Assembly (NCBI GenBank): GCA_000151295.1
Contig: GG745329.1
Location: 2,164,618-2,228,617 of the forward strand
Reading direction: 5' to 3'
Length of the DNA: 64,000 bases
From: Allomyces macrogynus ATCC 38327
Taxonomy: Eukaryota; Blastocladiomycota; Blastocladiomycetes; Blastocladiales; Blastocladiaceae
Shown piece after piece: positions 32,590 to 43,633 of the stretch. The position numbers and the translations under genes were made by a program. How positions within the stretch are numbered: position 1 is the first letter of the stretch; every line of letters begins with the position of its first letter. Below the pieces are notes generated by a model that saw nothing but the letters and a program-made list of their open reading frames with translations, searched no databases and was not told the origin of the DNA.

Positions 32590-34077
32590 ATGTCGCTCGA
32601 CCAGTACCGCGGCGTGACGATCACGCTCATTTCGCACCTCGACATCCGTTACGAGGGCACGCTCGACGACATCAACCCCGAGACGCAGTCCATTTCCCTG
32701 AGCAATGGTGCGGCGGCTGCTTCTCTTTTGCCGCCACCAAACGCGTGCTGACATTTGGCCAAAAGTCCGCTCGTTTGGCACCGAAGGCCGCAAGGGCGGC
32801 AACCCCGTCGAGGAAATCCCGCCGCAGGAAATGGTCTTCCCCTACATTTGCTTCCGCGCGTCGGACGTCAAGGACCTGGCTGTCAAGGAGGAAATGACGG
32901 CGCCGCCGCAGCCCCAGCCCGCGCCCGTGCTCAACGATCCGGCCATCATTGAGGTCCGTTTGTCTGTGAGCATCATGGAAGTGGATTGTGCACTAACTCA
33001 GCGTCTCCTCGGCCGTCAGTACTCGACTGCGCCCGTGCAACCGCAACAGCAGCAGCAGTACCAGGCGCCCGCTGCCGGTTCCATCCGTTCCGCGAGCCCG
33101 AATCGCGACGAGCCCGCGCGCGCGCAGAGCCGGTCGCCGTCCCCCGCCGGCCGGCCGCAGCACCACCACTACGGCGGGCACCACCAGTCGGGCCACCGCC
33201 ACAGCGGGCGCGGCGGCGGCCACCGCACGGGTTCGGGCCGCGCACGGCAGCCGCGCGGTCCCGTGGAGATTCCCAAGGAGGCGTTTGATTTCGAGGGGGC
33301 CAACGCCAAGCTCAACAAGGACGACCTCGTCAAGGAGTTTGCCAAGCTCGGGTTCAACCAGCATGGCGACGCGTCCAACAGTGACAGCGACAGCGACGAC
33401 GACCATTTGGCCGACGAGGCGCAGCCGGCACCGCAAAAAGTGGTGATCCCGCCGCGGCAAGAGTTTTACGACAAGAAGACGTCGTTTTTCGACAATATTT
33501 CGTGCGAGGCGCGCGCCCGTCGGGAGGCGCTGGCGCGGGGCGGGTACGTTTTGACGTTCATGTGGTCGATTGGTTTGCGTGGGGGTGGTGGACTGACTTT
33601 GCTCGATGCATGTCTAGACTGGACCCGCAGCAGCGGCGCGCGCGCATGCACGAGGAGCGCAAGCTCAACGTGGAGACGTTTGGCACGGCGACGCCGGCGT
33701 CGCGCATGGGCCGCGGCGGGTCACGCGGGCGCGGTGGGTACCGCCGCACCGATGACGGCGGCGCCGATACGATAACGAGGGTGGACAGCCCCGCTGGGGC
33801 GGCGGCGGTGGCGGCGGTGGCCGGCGCACCGGCGGTAGTAGCGGGTACGGGATGGAACAGGCACAATCTGGCGCGCGCGGGGATGGAGGGTACCGTCGTG
33901 GTGGGCGGGCGCGTGGTGAGGCCGATGCCGGCGACGTGTGAGAGAGCGGTGCCATTGCATCCGGCCCGGCTCCGCGCCCGGCACCAGGCCGCGATGCGCG
34001 AGCTCCGTGTGCGGATGCCGGTACGCTGGTTAACGAAGCAAAATAATTTGATTTTGGTTGGATGGCATCGGTGGTGA
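32590..34077 (+). CDS. SCD6: LSM14/SCD6 (RAP55) mRNA-repression protein
   Basis: Four exons, 32590-32707, 32766-32953, 33020-33543, 33618-34077. An LSm14 domain opens the protein ([20 protein letters not shown], then VRSFGTEGR). A Gln/Pro/Arg-Gly linker follows, then an FDF motif region ([14 protein letters not shown]) and a TFG box ([13 protein letters not shown]), and [17 protein letters not shown] after intron 3. The main frame gives 429 residues, but its last 110 codons look random. A one-base shift between about 33745 and 33775 would instead yield an Arg-Gly-rich tail ([14 protein letters not shown] ... RRGGRARGE) ending at TGA 33939-33941, which is what this family has. So the true protein is probably near 380 residues. 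It represses translation and promotes decapping in P-bodies through eIF4G and Dhh1, inferred. Confidence 0.88.
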
Positions 34078-34343
34078 TTGGTGTGTCTCGCAGCGGTCTC
34101 CGCGGCGACCAGATGTGGCTCACGTGGGAGTGAAAAGCGGCCATCCCACCTTTGCAGTTTGCACCATCGCAGCGCAACGTCGGCCTGGTGAAAGGGACGC
34201 CTGCCCGCTGCCACCGTCGCCGCGGACGACGCCCAACCCCGCACTGGCCAACCGCACGCCTCGCCACGAACCATACCAGAGCCGCTGCGCTCTACACTGC
34301 CCACCTCTGCTCGCCGAGCCCCGTCGCGGGCCACCACCACGCC

Positions 34344-36935
34344 ATGGTTCACACAATGTCGGCCACCTCCACGGGCAGCTCCAGTGCTGCTGCCGCGGCA
34401 ACCGCCATCATGTCCCCCGAAAAGCACCTCGTGGCCATGCCCACGGACGGCATCTCTCCGGCGGGCGCCGCGCCCGTGAATGGCGGCGCCCTCGATACGG
34501 TGGCCTCGACGACGCTCGCCCAGGACGATGGCTCGAAAACAGCGCCAACGTCGCGCGCTTCCTCGACCAAGCGGCTGCAGCAAGTCTTGTCGGATTTGAT
34601 CACGGTGCTGGCATGGTATGTCGGCGGTGGTGGGGTTGGTTGGGTCAAGTCGACTACATGGGTCAAGAATGACAGCGGACGCGAGGGGGTGTCGCGGCAT
34701 GTGAAGCGAGAGAGAGAGCAGTCGAGGCCGGCGCGTGGCGGTCGTGATCCCTCAAAGTGATCTGCCCGCCCGCAGCCTGCGTGAGCGCTGCTCCTGCCCT
34801 GCCCTCCGCGCTCCAGCGCACCCACGACATGGACACGACCACGCTGGCCCGATCCGTTCTCAACGCCATGTCACTCACGACCTCGACTCTGTGCCCTGTC
34901 ACTTTGCCTCTAGGACACCCGACCTCCCCGTCCCGCAAATGGCACCTGAGTGGGCCGCCGTGCGCGCCCAAGTCGGCTCGTTTGTGACCCTGCAGCAGTT
35001 CCAGGTACATCAATTATTTATTTGCCCGTAATTCTCAATTGCCAACGAGATTCGACCTGAACTGACCTGTTCCCCACCCCTCCGCGGCCGTAGAATACGT
35101 TTGATGCACTCTGCTCGCACTACTATACCCAGTCGCCGCCCGGATCGACGCACCGCGACGCGCTCGTCACGTACTGGCGCACCGGTACGCGGCTCGTCAA
35201 CCGCGAGTACGCGAATCTCGACGCGGCCGTGCGCTTGCGCGATGAGGACCGGCTGGCGCCAGGTTTGTCGATATTCCACTGTGCAGTTCCCAACGTCCCC
35301 TCTTCTGACCACGACCCAATCTCGCTCACTAGTCATTGAGCGGCCATGGTTGACCAAGGTCGCGCTCATGTGGAAGCCCGCGCAGGAACCGGCACCGCCA
35401 TCCTCGACGCTGTGCTTCTCCCGTAACGTGCCCGCCGCCGACATGCTCCCAGGTCTGTCTTCCTTGATCCCTCATATATCACCCGCGCTTGTCTGTCGGG
35501 CTCACCCTCTGCCGCACTTGGCTCCACCTCCCCGATCCAGAAATCGCCGACACGTTCCTGATCAACGTGGTCCCGACGAGCACCTCCTCCACGGCGATCG
35601 AGCCGCTTGCCAACCTGACGCCCGTGCACGCCAAGGACGCGCCTGCCGTAGACCCGTTCGCCGAGCGTCCTGCACGGTGGACCGACTACGGGCCGTTCGC
35701 GTCATTTGCGCCCGCAGCCGACACGTCCGACGCGACCTTGTCCGAGGCGACGACGGCGCTCGCATGGGCGGTGGCGGCGGCAAGGCGACCTGCAGCCACC
35801 GAGGACGACAGAGACGCGGCCATGGACGTGGATGTCGACATTGCCGACTCGACGCGCGAAGTGCAGGCGATGCTGCTGCAATCCCCCGCTGCGGCGGGCG
35901 AGTTGTTGGAACTCGCGCATCTCGGGCGCGCGCTCACCGACGACTCTGTCGCCACGACCCCCACCTCGTCCGATCCCGGCACCGCGTCCGCAATCATCCC
36001 CGACGACCCTCTCGCCGCGATCTCCCATGAAATGCAGCGTCTCGCGGACCTGCAGGATCACCGGCTCGCCTCTTCATCTCCCACCACCATCACTCCGGAA
36101 GAACGTGTCCAGGCGCACCTCGTCGCATCGATGCTCGCACGCGTGCTCGTCGCGCACAACCTGTCCCCGCGCGACGTGTCGTCCACGCACCGCACACTGA
36201 TCGCACACCTCACCGCAACGCACCCGGCGCAATTCGCCGGCACCCTGCCCGTGCACCGGCCCTTCGCGTTCCCAAGTAACGCGGCCGTCCGTGCGGCGCC
36301 GCGCGGCGCCACACTGCAGGACCCGGCGTTCCGCATTCCCGCGTACGTGCCGGGCATGGTCGAGCGGCGCGCACTGACCGCGCTGGCCGAGTTGGCGGCT
36401 GCCGAGAATCACGCGGTGCAGGTGGCTGCTGCGGCGGGTGCTGCGGCTGCGCGTGGTTCCGTCGACGATCCGACCAAGTCAACGATCGCGGTCCTGCGCC
36501 CGCCGGTGACGGCGGCGGTGGCGGCAGCGGCGCCAAGTATGCAGCGGTCCGGGTCAGCAGTCACGTTCCACGCGGCGTCGCCGGCGCCGCAGGGTCCGCC
36601 GGGAGTGGCTCGTACGCCGAGCCATTCGGCGGCGGCGCGGATGCATGCGGCGGTGGCGGCGACGGGTGCGCGGCAGCGTCTTTTGCATACGCCGCAGCAG
36701 GTGCAGCAGCAGCAGTACCAGCAGCACAGCAGCAGCAGCAGAACGTGCACCCGGCAGCGATGGCACAGTACCAGGCAATGCTCGCGGCAGCGGCAGCGGC
36801 AGCGGCAGCGGCGGGCCAGCAGCCACCGCAAGCTCAACCTCAGCAGCAACGGTCGACGCGCTCGGGCGGTGTCGTTCAGCCCAGCACGCCCTACCCGGCC
36901 GCTGCGTACGCCGCGCACCACGCGCCGCCGCCTCC

Positions 36936-36967
<32 letters not shown>

Positions 36968-37245
36968 CAATGCACATGCACATGCTCAAGGCGGCAGCCG
37001 CGGCAGCCGCCGCGGGGTACCCGCAGGGCACGCCCACGCCAGGCAGTCCGTACCCGGGCACGCCGGGCACGCCGGGCACGCCGTCGTTCCAGGCGGCGGT
37101 GGGACCGGCGGCGGCAGCAGCGGCAATGGCGCGGATGACGCCGCAGCAACAGCAGCAGGTGTACCTGGCGATGGCAGCCGCGGCACGGGGTGGGACGCCG
37201 GGGGCGCCGCCGCCTGGGTACGGGCATGCGCCGGGCGCGCGGTAG
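34344..37245 (+). CDS. unrecognised multi-exon protein with Q/A-rich C-terminus
   Basis: Tentative exons: 34344-34615, about 34776 (or 34913) to 35004, 35094-35262, 35333-35452, 35541-37245. The second exon border is uncertain; joining at 34913 keeps a Trp codon and a good TCTAG acceptor. Conserved-looking pieces are TFDALCSHYYTQSPP, LVTYWRTGTRLVNREYANLD, ERPWLTKVALMWKP and EIADTFLINVVP; I do not recognise a family. The second half (residues beyond about 500) is Ala-rich, then Gln-rich, with repeats PGTPGTPGT. Near 36716-36745 the frame changes by one base inside a CAG run: before it the frame ends in Arg/Ser-rich nonsense, after it a smooth polyQ/polyA tail continues to 37245. This suggests a slippage error or mutation. 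A nuclear transcription-associated role is only a guess from composition. Confidence 0.5.
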
Positions 37246-37626
37246 GTGCAGTGGAGAAGGTGTGGAATGTGCTTGGAAGGGGGGATTTTTTTTTTTTTGC
37301 AATATGAAGGTTGAATGCGTTTGGGAAGGAACAGCCACAGTGTCGATGCTGCAGCGACGACGAGAAGCAGGACAAGAGACTCTGACGCTTCAACGCGGTC
37401 ATGTGCAACGTTCAATCATAATCAAAGCAGGCTGCTCGCCGTCTGCGCCGGCCGCCGCGTCGTCGACCTCGTCGTCTAGACTCTGACGGGATTCGCGAGA
37501 CTCCCTGCATTCCACCTCGACTGAACACTGCTGCCGTGAACGCGGCGCGACGACCCAAACCGATTGCCTGAACCTCACCAGGCCAACGATCCGCACCTAA
37601 ACAAGAAGCATTAAGGATTCGTCACG
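37246..37626. other. intergenic with a T12 run
   Basis: About 380 bases between the Q-rich protein and the SFT2-like gene, both plus strand. A run of about 12 T lies near 37288-37299. Nothing else recognised. Confidence 0.5.
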
Positions 37627-38477
37627 ATGCCGACGCCGTTCAAGAACATGGACGACAGCACGTCGGGCGGGATGATGGAGGATGTCCGTTGATGGACCCG
37701 GTTCGGCGCTCAGCCTTCGTCGATCCAGTTGATTGACGCTGCGCGGACCCGCTAGGCGTTTGGGGCGTTCAAGATGACGCGCAAGCAGCGGCTCATTGGT
37801 TTCGGCCTGTGCTTTGTCGTCGGGGCTGTCATCTCGGGCCTGGTACGGGCACTCAAATGGCGGCAGCACGGGCTGCAGGCGCACGTCCTCATCACGCGGT
37901 TGCCGGTATAGTCGTTCATTTGCCTGACGATGGGCAACATCCCGGGCTGGGCGATCATGTACACGGCCGGCAACATTACGTCGCTGATGAGGTTCGTTCC
38001 AAGTCTACACTTGCACTGCCACTGCGCTCTACGAGTTGCTTCTGACCCATTCGCCACCCGTCTTTGTAGCACGTCGTTTTGGACGGGCTTCTCGGCCCAA
38101 TTCAAGAAAATGTTTGACCCAACGCGCCGGATCGCGTCGAGCATCTTTCTCGGGTCGATGGTCACGACGCTCATCATTGCGCTGAAAGTGTGTAACACCG
38201 TCGTGATGCCGCTCGACCTTCACAAAACGTGCTCACCGTCGCTCTCCACCCGCGCGACTAGACCAGGGTGGTGCTCTGGTGTCTCATCTGTTGCGCAATT
38301 CAGTTCCTCGCGCTCTTCTGTACTTTCCCACTGCTGTATCCGCACCTGCCCGATGCGTCGCGACTGACGGCAGCAATCTTCTCCACTATAGGGTACTCGG
38401 CCTCGTACATTCCATTTGCGCGCGAAATGATCATCAAGGTGCTCAGGAAGGTGCTCTCGATTGTCGGCCTGAGGTAG
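37627..38477 (+). CDS. SFT2-like Golgi membrane traffic protein
   Basis: Five exons, 37627-37683, 37756-37842, 37912-37991, 38070-38187, 38262-38477, total 185 residues, matching the SFT2 family. Read without splicing it seems to hold TGA and TAG stops, but each lies in an intron with proper GT...TAG ends. After a polar N-terminus come four membrane helices with family motifs: RLIGFGLCFVVGAVISGL, FICLTMGN, a loop with FWTGFSAQFKKMFDPTRR, VVLWCLICCAIQFLALF and a final IFSTIGYSASYIPFAR. SFT2 proteins assist fusion of endosome-derived vesicles with the Golgi. The stop TAG is followed directly by a 17-nt G tract. Confidence 0.88.
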
Positions 38478-38478
38478 A

Positions 38479-38495
38479 GGGGGGGGGGGGGGGGG
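38479..38495. repeat. homopolymer G tract after the SFT2-like stop
   Basis: About 17 consecutive G immediately 3' of the SFT2-like stop codon, in the presumed 3' untranslated region. Confidence 0.85.
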
Positions 38496-38849
38496 CTCGT
38501 CCGCGTCGGTGCGATTGCCGTGACATCCGTGTGGAGGGAGTGGGTGGAGAAGGAGCCGGGAGAGAGCGGCCGAGGACTATGGGCGGCCGGGTCGCGACTT
38601 GCATTGGATGACTGTCGTACCACAAGATTAGTTCACCATTTGCCGCTCCTGCTTGTCCACGCGAGGACCGGGAAAAGGCGTCTATTCGTGGCAATCTGAG
38701 ATGCAAAAGGGTGACAAACAGTGAAAAGGAATACACAAAAACGACGAGCGCGCGCGGGAATCCTCTGGGCCAAGCGAGCGAGCGCCGTCAACAAAACCAA
38801 ACTCCAACACCATATTCTAGCGAGTCGCGCGCACGACTCTCCACCCACT
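38496..38849. other. convergent 3' region SFT2-like / SH3 protein
   Basis: Both flanking genes end here. Nothing recognised apart from the adjacent G tract. Confidence 0.5.
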
Positions 38850-40844
38850 CTAATACGCGCCCGCACCGGCCCCACTCCCTCGCCCGCTACTTCCCGGCGC
38901 GCGCTGCAACGACCCCATCTGCACTGCCGAAATGACCCCCTTCACGACCATCGCCTGCTGCATCTGCAGCAACTCGACGTCGGCAACCTGCGCATCAATA
39001 CACGTCACGGGCACGAGCCCCTTGGCTGGCGGATCCATGGCCAAGTTCGAGCAGTACGCCCACCCGTCCGAGTAGACGGCGTGTACGTGCAGGACGTCGC
39101 CCTGTTCGAGCGCGAGCTCGTCGGGCTGTGCCGGGACAAACGAAGTCGCAGCGAGTCGTGGGCCGCGGACGCGGATTGGCGTGACGGTAGGTGCCAGCGA
39201 GGGTTCGCCGGATTCGGGGATGCGCGCGAGCCACCCGCCGGCGCTGCTGGAGGAGGTGGGCGGTGGCGCGCGCGACGGGTTGAGCTCGATAGTGGAAGAC
39301 GTCGTCTCGGACTCGCGCCGGTCCGTGGTTGATCCGGGCGGGGTCAGCGACATGCGGTTTGCCTGTCGCTGCTGGGACTGGGACTGCGGCGGCTGCGCAG
39401 GGCTGCGACTCAGTGATCCGTCGCGCGTCAGTGACAGGACCGTCCCCGGTTCAAAGAACTGCGCGGTCCTCGGGGACGTTGGCCCCACAACCGTCGATGG
39501 ATGGGTCGATGCGCGATTTGACGGATGTGTCGACGCGTGCGTCGACCGCGTCGGACTACGGATAACCGTCGGCGACCGCGGCGAGACCAGCGGCAGCGGG
39601 ATATCCGGGACATGTGAACCGACAAGCGACAATGGCGGCGGGCGCGCGGTCCCCGCGGACGACCGGCGCGCATCAATGATCGACTGCCGCGCCATGGGCA
39701 TGGGCATCGACGATGGCGGCGGCAAGGGGACCGGCGGCGCGTTATTTGGGACGTACGCAGACTGCGGCCTCGGTACCGTCCCGCCATCCATTTGCTGTCC
39801 GAGTGCGGCGGCAGCGACACCGACGCTCGTGACGGCCGGGTTGCCGTTGATGTAGACGACGGAGGTGGTCGCACCCGTGGCGCGCGCGACAAGAGCCTTG
39901 TGCTTGCGGCGCAGCTCGCGACGGCGGTTCAGGACCACCCCAGCGAGGGCCGCGATGGCGACGACGGTCGTGAGCGAGATGGCGACGATGCCGCCGACCC
40001 ATGCGGGGCTCGCGCCGCCAGAGGACGCGGCGGTGGACGTGTCGCGCGGTGCCGGTGCGGCACCGGTGTTGGTGTTGGGCGTGTCGGTTGGGGCGGCGGC
40101 CACGAACGGGTTCTCGGACGGCGGGAGCAGGTTGGTGACGGTTACCGCGCAGACAAGGTAGAGCGCGAGCCCCTGGATGTATGGCTGGCCCGCGACGAGA
40201 GCGAAACCTGTGCAGTGGGGCAACGGCGGGTCAGCATAGGTGTTGGGGGTGGACGAGGGGGGAGCGCACGTTCGCATCCGCACCGGTCAAAGAACAATTG
40301 CTCTGCTTCACGGCGTAGTTGAACGACGTGTCTTGCGGGTCTATCCGCGCGGATATTCCAGTGCAGTCATCAGCACGAGATTCTTTTCAATGCAAAAAAA
40401 CACGATAACGCGTCGGTTGCACATACCGAGCACAATCCGCCCGCCATTCGCGTCGCCGGCCGTCGTGTTGCCCACCGCCAGCGCCGTGATGTTGGCCGCG
40501 TCGGCGCGAACCATCAGCGTGCCAAACAGTCCCTGTTCCACCGTCGGCAACGACAACTTGAACGTTGTTCCAGGCGTTGTCGCCGCCTGCGCAGCCTGGT
40601 TGTTGTAGACGGGCGAGTCCTTGCCATCAGCACAGCGCGCGCCCAACGACCGCACACCCGCCGCATCAGCGACACCGTTCAGCTGGATGAGGGCATTGTT
40701 GTCGGCGCAAAAAAACCGCGACGAGGTCGACCCGGCCGCAACTGACCGGCCGTACGGCCCAGCCATGTACAGCGTGCGGTTGCTGGCATCAGTTGCAGCG
40801 CGAGCACCAGGAACGGGAACGGCCCGCTTGAAAAGAGCGCGCAT
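38850..40844 (-). CDS. single-pass membrane protein with cytoplasmic SH3 domain
   Basis: Three exons, 40844-40427, 40340-40284, 40207-38850, 610 residues from the chosen ATG; the frame stays open upstream, so an extra N-terminal exon with a signal peptide is likely missing. The predicted outside part has Cys residues (FFCADNNAL, ARCADG, SNCSL), several N-glycosylation sites (NIT, NTT, NCS) and a Thr/Ala/Pro-rich stem. A single helix WVGGIVAISLTTVVAIAALA is followed by a basic stop-transfer NRRRELRRKHK. The cytoplasmic tail of about 370 residues is Pro/Ser/Thr-rich and ends with an SH3 domain: ATSFVPAQPDELALEQGDVL, DGWAYCSN, GLVPVTCID. This design recalls fungal sensors with a membrane anchor and SH3 (Sho1, Fus1) but the topology is one helix, so it is not Sho1. 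A surface or polarity sensor is inferred. Confidence 0.7.
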
Positions 40845-41295
40845 TGGTGCAGGTCGTGGTCGTGCAGGGGCCCGGGTCGGTGCAGAGGCGGTGATCATGG
40901 TTGTCGACGGTGGTTGGACACGGGCTCGGCCATGTCCCGCTGTGCGAGGTCGTCCTGTTCTATCAGCGCGTGGTCCCCGGCACGCGCGCGAGCGACTGCA
41001 GCAAGTCGCGAGTAAAAGTCGAGAGTGTGGGTGGCAGGAATCGTCGAGAAACTTCCTGTTGGCAGCAAGTTGGTTTCGCCATGCGAGCATCTCCAACATC
41101 GTGCGACCTTTGGTAGAACAGTTCAAAATCCAAGAACCACAGACCCACACGCACACCATGCTGGCATCGCCACCGAAAGACAGGGCAGGACAGCGCGCCT
41201 CCCCAAGGACCGGCCCGGTCGCCACCGTTGTGCTCCGTGCTCACCGTGACGTCTGTTGCACGCGCGAAATCAATCAGGATGTTTATCACGGTATT
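40845..41295. other. upstream region of the SH3 membrane protein
   Basis: 450 bases between the chosen SH3-protein ATG and the MECR stop, both minus strand. The frame of the SH3 protein is open up to 41225, but the encoded sequence has no signal-peptide pattern, so a missing 5' exon may lie here. Confidence 0.4.
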
Positions 41296-42605
41296 TTACG
41301 CGCGCGACGGCGACGGCGCCGCAAACACGAGCATCTGCTTCTTGCCCAGGTACCCTGTCCCGGCCTCGGCGATTGCCTGCACGACCTTCTCCACCTCGCC
41401 ATCCCCCACCCCCTCGGCCGTCGGCACCGCAATCTCGTTGAGGTGCGGCGTGACGAGCTCCCCGGTTGCAAACTTCTCCACCAAGTCACGCATCATCGCG
41501 TCCCGCTCATTTACACTCGCGCGCTTCTTCCACTCGGTCATCCAGAACCCGCGAATGCGCACGTCCTTGAAAATCAGCAGCGACGCGGGCACCGCCATGG
41601 GCTCGCGCGCCATGGCGCCGTACGTGACGTGCGTCCCGCCCGGCGCGAGCGCGCGCAGCAGCTCGGTCGCGGACTTGCCGCCGACCGAATTGAACGCGAC
41701 TTTCGCGTTTGTTGCGTGGTCGCGCATGTACGCGCGCAACTCGCCCGTGCCGTCGCGCAGGACGGCTGTCGCGCCGAGCCGCGTCAAGTCGTCGGCGAGA
41801 GAATCAAAGTCCTTGCGGTCGCGGACGAGGTTGACGGTGCGCACACCCATGGACCGCGCGAGCTGGATCACGTACCGGCCGACGGCCGAGTTGCCGGCGT
41901 TCTGTACGACTGTGTCCCCCTCTTCCAGGTGGGCAAAGTCGCGCAACAGGCGGTACGCAGTGGTCGGGTTCACGCTGAGCGACGCGGCCGCGGCGACTTG
42001 CAGTTCTGAGTTGCTCTTGGCGCGGCGCACGACGGCCACGTCGGTCGCGGGCACGACGGCGTGCGCGCGCCACGTGCCAAACCCAGCGGTGTCAGGGATC
42101 ACCCAGTCGCCAGGTTGCGGCGCATACGGGTCGGTGACGCAGTCGCCAACGGCCACGACTTGTGCGACACCCTCGAACCCGGGGACGGAGACGGGGGTGC
42201 TGTCGGTGACCCGTGCGGCGGGGACGAGCGGGACCGGGTAGACGCCCTGGATCGCGTTGATGTCAGACGGGTTGACGGGCGCTGCGAGCATGCGCACGAG
42301 GACGTGATCGGGCTGCAGGGGCGGCAGCGCGATGTGGCCGAGTCTGGTTGGGCATTGGTCAGCGACCTATCGCTGCAGCACTGACTGGATCGTGTTTTGC
42401 GACCATACCGCAGCACTTTTTCGGGCTGGCCATGGTTCTCGACGTAAAAGGCGGTCGTAGTCGTCGGAATGGCGTCGGAACGCGTCGCAAATGTGGAGCG
42501 CGACCCCCTCCAGGAGACCGATCGTGTGGAACGTGCTGCGGCCGCGCACGACGCGACGGGCAGCGACCGCACGCGACCAATACTTGACCAGACAGTTTGC
42601 ATCAT
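41296..42605 (-). CDS. ETR1: mitochondrial enoyl-[acyl carrier protein] reductase MECR/ETR1
   Basis: Two exons, 42605-42409 and 42343-41296, total 414 residues. The N-terminus (MMQTVWSSIGRVRSLP and following Ser/Arg/Ala) is a mitochondrial presequence. The medium-chain reductase fold begins at FYVENHGQPEKVLR and continues LAAPVNPSDINAIQG, GFEGVAQVV, the nucleotide loop NAGNSAVGRYVIQLA, VAFNSVGGKSA and GGTHVTYGAM, with the family motif FWMTEW near residue 335. MECR reduces trans-2-enoyl-ACP with NADPH in mitochondrial fatty acid synthesis, which supplies octanoate for lipoate, and lipoate is needed by oxoacid dehydrogenases such as the DHTKD1-type enzyme in this window. Two ATGs are adjacent at 42605 and 42602; either may start. 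Confidence 0.93.
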
Positions 42606-42791
42606 GTTGCGTGTCGTATAGGGGGATGTGCAGCGAGCAGGCTCCTGTGCTCGATGGTGGAGGCGATCAACGCCAATCACAAATCGACCGTGTGGGCCGC
42701 ACGACCCTGTGATCTGTGTCCGCTCACCATTTTGCATCGGCAACCCACGATCAACAAACCACCAACTTCATTTTGGACCCCGCTCACGGTG

Positions 42792-43575
42792 TCATGCCCG
42801 CGACGGCGTCGGCACGAGTGGAAGCAGGCACGCGGCCACGTTGCGACCCTCGTCGGCGAGCACATTGAACGTGGAGCACGCGTTGCGCTAGTTGGAGGGA
42901 CAGGATCAGCATCTCCGCTCCAGGAAAAAAGTGAACAGCACACGCACGCACCGTGTTCTGCACCTCGTACGAGATGCTGAGCTCTTTGAGAAGCGCCTGC
43001 AGCGGCGGCGGGAGCGCAAGCATCGTCTTGCCCGTGCCAAACAGAATGATTTCTGGAGGATCAATCAATACAGATCAGAATCCACTCCCGCGCCCATGAT
43101 CGATCCAATAAGACACACCCGGCCGGTCGCGCACGGCCTTCAGCACCTCGAGGCACGCGGGCGTCCACGCGCCCATGCAGCCGTACATGGCGCTGTTGGC
43201 CACGCCCTCCGTCTCCTGCGGCACGTCCCAGAGCAGTGCCTGCCCGTTGAGCAGCACGACAGGCCCACGCAGCAGCACGGCCTCCGAATCGGCAGCCCCG
43301 CCCTGCACGACATAAAAGCCGCGATCGGAGAAGCGCTGCACGTAGACGCGTGGGCGCGGGCCGCGGTTGAAAATGTCGTAGTCTTCAAAGACGGCAATGT
43401 GCGGCGCGCGCGTCGCGTAGGTCCTCGCTGTGGTCGGGCATGGTGCTGGCGATGGTGTCGGGCAGGCGGCGAGGAGAGCGGGCACGGCGGTCGCGGCAGC
43501 GACGGCGCGCCGGAGCACGGGCAAGTGCAGCGAGTGCAGCCGCGGCGCGATTGTTGAGGAGAGCGTGCGGAGCAT
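42792..43575 (-). CDS. NDUFAF3: NADH dehydrogenase assembly factor NDUFAF3 (Mth938/DUF498 fold)
   Basis: Three exons, 43575-43119, 43052-42952, 42887-42792, 217 residues. A basic, Ala-rich presequence (MLRTLSSTIAPRLHSL and on) ends in TYATR. The core follows: RVYVQRFSDRGFYV, GPVVLLNGQALLWDVP, then RPEIILFGTGK, LLKELSISYEVQNT and RNACSTFNVLADEGRNVAA, the signature of NDUFAF3. Reading through the first intron suggests an in-frame TGA, but splicing at GTGTGT (43118) to CAG (43053) removes it and creates the conserved PEIILFGTG exactly. The protein helps early assembly of the membrane arm of complex I in mitochondria, which also implies that this fungus keeps complex I. It is read divergently from MED7 with 58 bases between the two ATGs. 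Confidence 0.93.
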
Positions 43576-43633
43576 CTTCAGTGCCGGCCAGATGCAAGGG
43601 ACAAACGAGATCAACAAATGACGGAGAAGAGAC
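43576..43633. promoter_or_regulatory. 58-bp bidirectional promoter NDUFAF3 / MED7
   Basis: The two divergent ATG codons are only 58 bases apart. If the MED7 start is the next Met (43802) the gap would be 226 bases. No TATA box is visible. Confidence 0.5.

Noticed and set aside
37684..38261. Several in-frame TGA/TAG codons in the SFT2-like gene, suggesting stop-codon reassignment or a pseudogene
   Set aside because: Each lies in a stretch with GT donor and TAG acceptor, and splicing gives a continuous 185-residue SFT2 protein with all helices intact.
43053..43118. In-frame TGA before IDPPEIILFGTG in NDUFAF3
   Set aside because: An intron from GTGTGT to CAG removes it and joins RP to EIILFGTGK, matching the family.
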